Below are positions 56,184 through 64,000 of a stretch of 64,000 bases of DNA, in pieces (the stretch's first letter is position 1; each line of letters opens with the position of its first letter). The position numbers were made by a program, and so were the translations under genes. The DNA is taken from contig CAJNDS010001224.1 in NCBI GenBank assembly GCA_905221605.1, forward strand, positions 1,309,056 through 1,373,055, in the 5' to 3' direction. The stretch comes from Symbiodinium natans (lineage: Eukaryota; Sar; Dinophyceae; Suessiales; Symbiodiniaceae). A model generated the notes under the pieces. That model made no database searches and was not told where the DNA came from. It saw only the letters and a list, made by a program, of their open reading frames with translations.

Positions 56184-56279
56184 TATCCCCCTTGGGAATT
56201 ATTTTTAATTTTTGTGTATATAAAACCCAAGAGGATATTAAACATATTATCTTTATTCAGGTTCTATGGGGAGTATAGT
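56184..56279 (+). mobile_element. introner-like element, family H
   Basis: ATATCCCCCTTGGGAATTAT, TATATAAAACCCAAGAGGAT and TTCAGGTTCTATGGGGAGTA then TAG, matching MFS introns 1 and 4. It ends in an AG acceptor followed by an open frame (FAGMWSFCSEPWWKVADVVA). Confidence 0.75.
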
Positions 56280-56488
56280 TTCGGGTTTGCTGGTATGTGG
56301 TCTTTTTGTTCTGAGCCGTGGTGGAAGGTCGCAGATGTCGTGGCAGACTACCCTCCAGGCCCGGGGCGGGGCCAGTATGCCTCAGGTCCTTGAGAACCCG
56401 TTGCAAGCCTCTTTCAACCAAAAAGGGCACCCTGTTGATTCCCCGGTTGCTCTTGTGTCTCGCCGATGTAACTGCAGCCTTATATAGC

Positions 56489-56562
56489 CCGTTTAGGGTT
56501 TAGGGTTTAGGGTTTAGGGTTTAGGGTTTAGGGTTTAGGGTTTAGGGTTTAGGGTTTAGGTT
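56489..56562 (-). repeat. TTTAGGG array
   Basis: About 10 units. Confidence 0.97.
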
Positions 56563-57067
56563 GGGGCACCCAAGTACCCAGAAACCCCTTACTAAAGGAT
56601 CATTGGGTCAAACAAGTTAGTAACTTGAGAATACCCCTGCTTATGGCTTATGCCTAGATTGAACCTGGGAGTCAAGCCGCGATGTTTTTTTTTTGTTTTT
56701 TTTTAATCGCTGCTTTGCGTTTCCTGGAACACTGGCGCAAACCATGGGGGGTTGCCCTTCCGCCCTAAACCCCAAACCCAGATGACGGAATCCTTGCCTG
56801 CTTGTGTGAGTGCGAGAGCCGAAGCCCTAAACCCTGAACCTGCCTTCTGCCAGAGTGAGAGCCGAAACCCTAAACCCAGATACAGCGTCGAGTAGTAAGC
56901 CCCAAACCCAGATGTAGGGCATCGGATTTGTCCGAATTCGAGTCCGGGGCCGGTGCTGGAATTTTTACCTCGTGGCCGGCTGGCCCGGCGTGGGTGAACA
57001 CAGAATGACCTCCCATCGGCCGGCAGATTCAGACAGTGTTTCTGAAACGAAGCATGTTTGATATCGT

Positions 57068-57160
57068 ATGTTGTTTAATTCTCATTCGGATGATTTGGAT
57101 GAGATGTCCAGGTTGCTCCCCAACTGCCCCAGATCTCAAAAGACTTGGCTCAACGAATCG
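57068..57160 (+). CDS. exon-like island
   Basis: Encodes FNSHSDDLDEMSRLLPNCPR then SQKTWLNES before a long poly-C tract. Unknown. Confidence 0.3.
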
Positions 57161-57610
57161 CCCCCGCCCCCCCCCCCCCCCCCCCCCCCACCCCGGAAAA
57201 AAAAACTAAACCCCTCCTACCCCCCAAATATCGAAAAAACCCAATATGCTATTATGTGACGATGGCGGGGGGTATTTAATATTCGGGGGTAGGGGGGGGG
57301 GGTGTAATATTAGGGGGAGGAGATTCAGGCATCCCGGTGCATCCTCGTGCAACTCCCAGCAATCTTATAAAAACCCCCGGCGCCTGTGTGGTGCTGGGGT
57401 CGGGCCCAGGTCTTATCCACGGCCTCTCCGGCACTTCCCGAAACCCTAAACCCCTAAACCCTAAACCCTAAAACCCTAAACTTTGTGATTTGGGGTTTAT
57501 CTGCACAAGAGTTAGCGTACAGGCCTTGAGCTCCAGAACCCTCGGGTATCTTAAAAAACGTACTTGCCACCACAACTACAAATTCGCTATTTCTTGAGGT
57601 TCCTTCAGCT

Positions 57611-57731
57611 ACAGTAAACACCAAAAAGTTGGAATATCCTATTCCCCATACCCCAAAAGGTTTACTAAAGGGAAACCCAGCTCTAATCGTCTTTAAACCA
57701 TGTTCCAACTTTCTAGAGTTCACAGTAGTCC
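57611..57731. mobile_element. MITE-like element, family I (inverted copy)
   Basis: CTACAGTAAACACCAAAAAG at the left, CATGTTCCAACTTTCTAGAG at the right, CCCCATACCCCAAAAGG inside; complement of 9582. Confidence 0.8.
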
Positions 57732-58039
57732 TTGCTGATGGTCTGAGGAATTCTTGGCTTGGCTCTCAGGGGCCTGGAGAGCCAAACCCTAAATTCCCGA
57801 GACCCTTTTCCTTTCCTTTTCTCTCTTCCCCCTTCCAAGTTATTTCAACAGCAGTTGCCTTCATTGCATAACCCAATCCAGGTAAAGCTTCACTTGTTTT
57901 TTTGTTTGAAAGCTTCACTTGGATCATCTTTATCTGTGCCGCGATCTTCTTTCATGATGATTTTTGACATGCTTCAATTGCTTCAATATTGCGTTGATGT
58001 TTACATTTGGTATCATATGTGGATGCATGGATGCATGCA

Positions 58040-58290
58040 TATTCACATATATATATATATATATATGGCACACATCTTTCTGCCGGTCCACCTGTCTCTT
58101 TGTCCACCTCTTTGTGTGCGTCTGTCTGCCTGTTTGCCTACAGGCATGAAGATGGGTGTTTGTTGACGCACACACCCACACACATAGCTAATATACACAT
58201 ATATATATATATCTATGTGTGCACTTTTCCCCTTTTTTTATTCGGTTGTTTATGCAAGGCTACATGCAGAGAGAGAGAGAGAGAGATCTA
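58040..58290. repeat. (AT)n, (CACA)n and (GA)n microsatellites
   Basis: Short simple repeats at 58046-58066, 58170-58215 and 58269-58288 separated by C/T-rich DNA. Confidence 0.85.
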
Positions 58291-58292
58291 AT

Positions 58293-58447
58293 TACTTGGA
58301 GGTTCTTGGGACTTGATAACCACTTCTAACTGTACTTATAACCCTACTGATAATTGGGATAACCCCTATAAGGCCCTGTAGGGGTATTATCAGTAGGGTT
58401 CTAAGTACAGTTTTAATTGGTTAGTAAGTACCATGAACCTTCAAGTA
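58293..58447. mobile_element. palindromic MITE, family A, copy 6
   Basis: TACTTGGAGGTTCTTGGGAC to GTACCATGAACCTTCAAGTA. The coding-like frame at 58448 starts at its right edge, so its CAAG could be an acceptor. Confidence 0.9.
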
Positions 58448-58548
58448 CGACCACGTCTCCGTGTGAAATTTGCAGGACAGCAAGGCATCGATGGCGGAGG
58501 CTTTGCAGTGAAAGGCCAGGGAGAGGAGTACCTGCAGCTTGGGCCTGT
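58448..58548 (+). CDS. HECT-domain-like exon (N-lobe start)
   Basis: Encodes RPRLRVKFAGQQGIDGGGFA then VKGQGEEYLQLGP. The L-x-V-x-F-x-G-x-x-G-I-D-x-G-G pattern is the beginning of HECT ubiquitin-ligase domains, which carry ubiquitin on a C-terminal-lobe cysteine. The expected R-E-W after the glycines is not evident. A second possible HECT piece is at 61040. Confidence 0.4.
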
Positions 58549-59323
58549 TTGTTTAGGGTTTGGGGTTTAGGGTTTAGGGTTTAGGGTTTAGGGTTTGAGG
58601 CTGCTTACGGTTTAGGGTTTAGAGTTTAGGGTACCATACTTACACCAAACATTGTAGGATATTCTTGGGGCCTTCTTACAAGGCCTTTTGGGGTGTCAGA
58701 AGGTTTGGAGCTATAGACTACGTAGGTCGAGAACGTGCTCACATTATGGTCTGGGTTCTGAGGGGCTTAGGCAAGGCTCAGGGTTCTTCCTAAACCCTAA
58801 ACCCCAAACCCTAAACCCTAAACCCTAAACCCTAAACCCCTGGAGCTGTTTCCCTGCCGTGATCCCAGGTATATCCAGTATGAGAGTTTGAAGAGGCCGG
58901 GGGGGGCGGGGGGGTAGCATGAGCAGCGTCTCCGAGGGCTACCTGTGGCCACTGTCCATTGTTGATTTAGGGTTTAGGGTTTAGGGTTTAGGGTTTAGGG
59001 TTGCGAGATGATCATCTTGTCCTCATGTTTGAGACTGTCCCTGATGATTGGCTTGCTAGAGTATGGGAATCCAGTCAGTAGCACTGGGAGCCTGTGCTTG
59101 GGCAGTTTCTGGCAGCACCCATGGGAGTCCGGATGCAAAAAAGGGTTTAGGGTTTAGGGTTTAGGGTTTGGCATCTTCAGATGCTGTTTCATGGCCTTGA
59201 CCCGCGGGGAGCTACATTGAGAAAATGCCGCGACGCGCGCAGGTCAACGGTTTCCGCGTGAAAGTCGCAAAACCCTAAACCCTAAACCCTAAACAAAAAA
59301 CCTTAAACCCTAAACCGCGGGTA

Positions 59324-59518
59324 TCAGTGGCCCACGATCACGGTGGGCATGACTGTTTGCCTGAACTTGACGGTATGCACCAACTCCTGCGCGATTTGTA
59401 GACAATGGAAGACGCCGAAGAGGGAACGGTGCCAACCAGATTGTAGGCGGCCGCAGCCGCCCACGAAAGAGATGCCGCTGCTGTCCTTAGCGGCGCAGTG
59501 ACGAACCGCCTCAGCCAT
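59324..59518 (-). CDS. hypothetical minus-strand ORF, 64 aa
   Basis: Complete frame with MAEAVRHCAAKDSSGISFVG and HRSLFGVFHCLQIAQELVHT. Looks protein-like but opposite in strand to confident genes, and the + strand is also open. Low confidence. Confidence 0.25.
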   Translation of the reverse strand: MAEAVRHCAAKDSSGISFVGGCGRLQSGWHRSLFGVFHCLQIAQELVHTVKFRQTVMPTVIVGH

Positions 59519-59659
59519 TCAGTGCAAATGAAAAGCAAATTCTTTAGGACTCGTCGAGGCACCCCTCCACCTAAGGAGAGAGGAGTGGGAGGAAAAACGA
59601 GAAGGAGTCCCATGAAAAGAGAAGTTTCGGCAGCCTTCAAAAGACCGCAGGAGGTCACA

Positions 59660-60360
59660 CGGGACCTCCAAAACCCTCCTCACCCAACCCCACTAGGCCG
59701 GGAGAGGAGATGAAACAAGGGGAATGCGGGCAGGCAGCCCGCAAGAGCCTCGGAGCATCCAGCATCATGAGCGTCGAGGCCCAGGCGGCCTCTGCCTTCT
59801 GACTGCCAGACAGTCAGCTCTTGCCCTGGCAAACCATGCCAAGATCTCAGCATCTATTCGCTTCCTGCCTTTCACCCCCGAAGGCCATCCCAAACGACGT
59901 TGGAGAATGTCGTAGCAAGAACTGCTTGTGAGGCCCGCACGCCTAGGAGACTGAGTGCACAGCCACTCCAACTCCTTATTTGGCATGCTAGGGTACAACA
60001 GCTGTGCTGAACCAAGACCTGGAGAGCCCAATAGCCTTCAATTCAGGAGTACACACCTCCTTTCACAACAAAGGTCTCTGCTTTGCGGTTGTGCATGAAC
60101 GCCTGACCAGGGGTCACCGAGACGATGTTGAATTTGCTCCTTGGCTCCATGGTACTTGGGGACCAAGAATAAGTCCTAAAAATGGGTTCGTAAACTCCAT
60201 ACTACTAGAATCCCTCGTAGGGTAACAACGGAGTCCAATGCCCCTTAGAAAAGAAAGATAGTTTAAGTCATAAACAGGATCTCTATATTCTTCAAAACTC
60301 TTCACCCCCCCCCCCCCCCCCAGGCCCAGCACAAGGGTTGAGGGTTTAGGCTTAAGGGTT
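59660..60360. other. interval without supported gene
   Basis: Several overlapping frames on both strands, none convincing; a degenerate inverted repeat at about 60015-60300 and a poly-C run at 60305-60321. Confidence 0.45.
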
Positions 60361-60375
60361 TAGGTTTTTGTTGCA

Positions 60376-60475
60376 ATGCCAAGGCCGTCACGCCGGGAAC
60401 CCCCAAGGACGCCAAGGAGGGTGGCCTATTGGTCAGGCGGGGACGCCCTTTGAAGGTAGAGGCCTTTGGGGGTTT
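60376..60475 (+). CDS. exon-like island
   Basis: Encodes NAKAVTPGTPKDAKEGGLLV then RRGRPLKVEAFG. Basic; unknown. Confidence 0.4.
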
Positions 60476-60571
60476 AAGTTTAGGGTGCCGGAAGAAATTT
60501 TACATTGGTTTTTGAGGGTCTGGACGTGCTGTGGGATCTTTCTAAATTTCGCGTACGTATCTCCTTTCAAC

Positions 60572-60683
60572 TAGGATGCCCAGTAGTACCCTTATTCCCT
60601 TTTTGGGGGTTTAGGTTCCCTTATAAACCCCCTTAAGCAAGAAAGGGCACCCTCTTTAAGCCTAGGTTACTGGGCAGCCTAGT
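60572..60683. mobile_element. family F element
   Basis: GATGCCCAGTAGTACCCTTA at the left, TTCCCTTATAAACCCCCTTA inside, TAGGTTACTGGGCA at the right. Confidence 0.7.
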
Positions 60684-61039
60684 TAAGGGAATCTTTTCCT
60701 TAGTACCCAATGGCTCCAATGTAGTTCCTTTTTGGGTTAGTTATAGGGGATTCTAGTATACTACCCCAAAAAGGTACTACATAGGAGCCTTTGGGTAATT
60801 CTCAAGTGGCTTAACGCACAACTCAGTTTATCTGATTGAGCCCGGGGCCGACCTGGAGGTTCATTAGCAGACTACGGAAACCTTTAGGGGGGGTACAGTA
60901 GGTTTGGGGTTCAGGGTTTAGGGTTTAGGGTTTAGGGTTTAGGGTTTGCTAAGACTTTCCGGCCAGGACATCATAGCCCGGATGCAAAAAAGGGTTTAGG
61001 ATTTAGGGTTTAGGATTTAGGGTTTAGGGGTAGTTTCAG

Positions 61040-61130
61040 AAGTATTCTTGCACCTCATGATATCGAGTGGGAAGCACCCTGTTGGCGCAGTCAGGAGCTC
61101 GAGCCGGCAGGCCGCCACCTTAGAGGAGGG
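61040..61130 (+). CDS. exon-like island, HECT C-lobe-like
   Basis: Acceptor TAGTTTCAG|AAG; encodes VFLHLMISSGKHPVGAVRSS then SRQAATLEEGE. F-L-x-x-x-x-x-S/G-S-x-x-x-P-V-G-G/A resembles the F-x-T-G-S-x-x-x-P-x-G-G strand of HECT C-lobes. Confidence 0.4.
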
Positions 61131-61134
61131 AGAG

Positions 61135-61296
61135 TTTGGGGTTTAGGGTGTACGGGTTGGGGTGTAGGGTTTGGGGTTTAGGGTTTGGGGTTTAGGGTTT
61201 AGGGTTTAGGGTTTGGGGTTTAGGGTTTGGGGTTTAGGGTTTGGGGTTTATAGGGTTTAGGGTTTGGGGTTTAGGGTTTGGGGTTTAGTGTCCGGG
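61135..61296 (-). repeat. TTTAGGG/TTTGGGG array
   Basis: Alternating GGTTTAGGG and TTTGGGG units. Confidence 0.9.
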
Positions 61297-61526
61297 TTTG
61301 GGGGGGGGGTTGGGTGTTTAGAGGCTTTGGGGGGTTCCGGGTTTGGCGGGTGGGTGGTTTGTTTTTTTGTTTTTGTTTTTTTCTTTTGGGGGAGGGGGTT
61401 GGTGTTTGGTGGTTTGGGCGAGGTGCCCGTCCTTGCTGCTGGGACCCGAGAAGGGGGTGGGTAGGCAGACAGGGTGAGCGCACCCTACGATTGGTTACCA
61501 GGCCTCCAAAGATGGTCTTGAGGTAT

Positions 61527-61626
61527 TTGAGATGTTCCCCCTTATACTAACAATCCTTAATAGGGATTATAGTGCCCCCTTTTCTAATCCCCATGAGGGA
61601 CTGTTCGTATAAGGGGGACATGCCAA
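61527..61626. mobile_element. MITE-like element, family C
   Basis: TTGAGATGTTCCCCCTTATA at the left, GTATAAGGGGGACATGCCAA at the right; flanked by exon-like DNA on both sides. Confidence 0.85.
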
Positions 61627-61628
61627 TG

Positions 61629-61736
61629 TATGGCCCATATGGCATTCTGTCTACTGGGAGACCGCAAGTCGCGTTTCGAGTGGCCCAAGTGGCATTCTTT
61701 CTTCAAACCTCCATGGCCTTTAGCCCTGGACCACCA
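61629..61736 (+). CDS. exon-like island between family C and family B elements
   Basis: Encodes MYGPYGILSTGRPQVAFRVA then QVAFFLQTSMAFSPG; both ends abut MITEs. Unknown. Confidence 0.4.
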
Positions 61737-61851
61737 CTTGGAGGTTCATGGGTAGTTTTGGGCGGGTTACACGTACCCTAAATAGGGTTCTAAGTATAGT
61801 TGCCAGCTATTTGACAACCGTACTTACAAATATTCCCATGAACCTCCAAGC
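61737..61851. mobile_element. MITE-like element, family B (good copy)
   Basis: CACTTGGAGGTTCATGGGTA at the left and CCCATGAACCTCCAAG at the right, interior TAAGTATAGTTGCCAGCTAT. Confidence 0.85.
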
Positions 61852-61866
61852 CAGCCCAAGCCCAAG

Positions 61867-61940
61867 GGCGGGTTCGACTACGGCGTCAATGCGATTCGGC
61901 TGAATCGTCTCGCCCAGGACTTCTTTTTGACAAGTTCTAG
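61867..61940 (+). CDS. exon-like island
   Basis: Acceptor CCCAAG|GGC, GT donor TTCTAG|GTGGGG. Encodes GGFDYGVNAIRLNRLAQDFF then LTSS. Unknown. Confidence 0.5.
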
Positions 61941-62116
61941 GTGGGGACCATTTCGCAACCTTTATTCAAAGACCTCAGAGCTTGAATTTCATGTTTATGG
62001 AGCCCCCAAATCCGCCCCAGGGATTCTGGGCCCCTCAGAGAAGCCCTAAGCCCGATAAGGCCTCCGCCCCGACACGCCGTGCAATGTGAACCCATGTGGG
62101 GGGGGGCAATTGTAAA

Positions 62117-62228
62117 TCGGCAGCCCCCTGGTTCCCTTTTCTCTTTTTGTTGGTCAAGGTTCCCTTATAAAGTAACCAACCCAAGAAAGAGTACCCTTAT
62201 TCTAGTATGGTTACTGGACCACCAAGAA
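62117..62228. mobile_element. family F element (intact reference copy)
   Basis: TCGGCAGCCCCCTGGTTCCC to GGTTACTGGACCACCAAGAA with AAAGTAACCAACCCAAG in the middle and no telomere repeats. It shows the uninterrupted state of the elements at 22386 and 37965. Confidence 0.8.
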
Positions 62229-62361
62229 ATTTCGATTCGCACAGATACCCTTTTGAAGAGGAATTCCTCATGAAATGGTTCCCCAAAGATAGCCTGAATG
62301 CAACTGCAAAACAACCCTCGATGTGAACAGGGTTTAGGGTTTAGGGTTTAGGGTTCAGGGC

Positions 62362-62544
62362 ATGAGCCCCACGAAGTGGGCGCAGGACCTCATGAAGAAG
62401 GGCGGCTGGCAGATTGAGCTCATTGCACCTCTGCTTGACGAACCCCTAAACCCTGGGGTTCCAAGGCTGGGTCTACGGATGTGGCGTGTCATAACAGTTC
62501 GGCAATGGGGCAGTCCAGACGTCCCGCTCGAGAAAGGAGAGGGA

Positions 62545-62550
<6 letters not shown>
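62362..62550 (+). CDS. exon-like island
   Basis: Follows a short TTTAGGG array (62330-62356). Encodes [20 protein letters not shown] then [14 protein letters not shown], open to the microsatellite. The CCCTAAACCC inside would be translated if the whole frame is exon. Unknown family. Confidence 0.45.

Positions 62551-64000
<1,450 letters not shown>

Noticed and set aside
55708-56184. 158-codon minus-strand frame with signal-like start
   Set aside because: Not excluded, but introner-like family H begins at its start in the + orientation, and + frames also look coding; left unresolved.

Overview
The window reads as nuclear DNA of a dinoflagellate. Four things in the sequence point there: hundreds of copies of the plant/dinoflagellate telomere heptamer (TTTAGGG on one strand, CCCTAAA on the other) scattered internally; introns that use GC as well as GT donors; an intronless RCC1-like beta-propeller gene of the tandem 'GDGSVVTWGDA' type common in this group; and a remnant of the 3' end of the dinoflagellate spliced leader just upstream of that gene. 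Every gene I can place with confidence is on the + strand, as expected of unidirectional gene arrays. No rRNA, tRNA, CRISPR or bacterial features were seen. Layout: (1) 1-6.5 kb holds exon-like islands, several membrane-spanning, ending in a helix that normally precedes a class III nucleotide cyclase domain. (2) 6.3-23.8 kb holds a class III nucleotide cyclase gene cut into at least 13 very short exons (about 33-120 bp). Its introns are almost wholly telomere-like arrays and short inverted-repeat (MITE-like) elements. An intronless RCC1-like gene (18.09-19.52 kb) sits inside one of these introns. (3) 24-26.4 kb is mostly telomere-like arrays. (4) 26.45-28.7 kb is a major-facilitator transporter gene in seven exons; several of its introns are repeat elements with short direct repeats at the two splice sites, the signature of introner elements. 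(5) 30-34.6 kb has scattered exon-like islands. (6) 34.96-39.07 kb has islands that could form a signal-peptide/single-TM protein gene, with a 23-62 bp satellite in the middle. (7) 40.14-40.56 kb is a small intronless cysteine-rich secreted protein gene. (8) 41-62.5 kb has many more islands, including a type II membrane protein start (46.34 kb) and HECT-E3-like fragments (58.4 and 61.0 kb). (9) 62.55-64 kb is a 1.45-kb compound microsatellite running off the window. The main unusual signal is the relation between telomere repeats, transposon-like elements and introns. Telomere arrays split otherwise recognisable MITEs. At two places they are flanked by 10-12 bp direct repeats like target-site duplications. 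Because each TTTAGGG unit contains both GT (G|GTTTAG) and AG (TTTAG|GG), such an array can act as a ready-made intron. Exons without a recognised domain were judged only by open frame, residue pattern and flanking splice dinucleotides. Many are 20-40 codons long, several can be read in more than one frame, and they carry low confidence.
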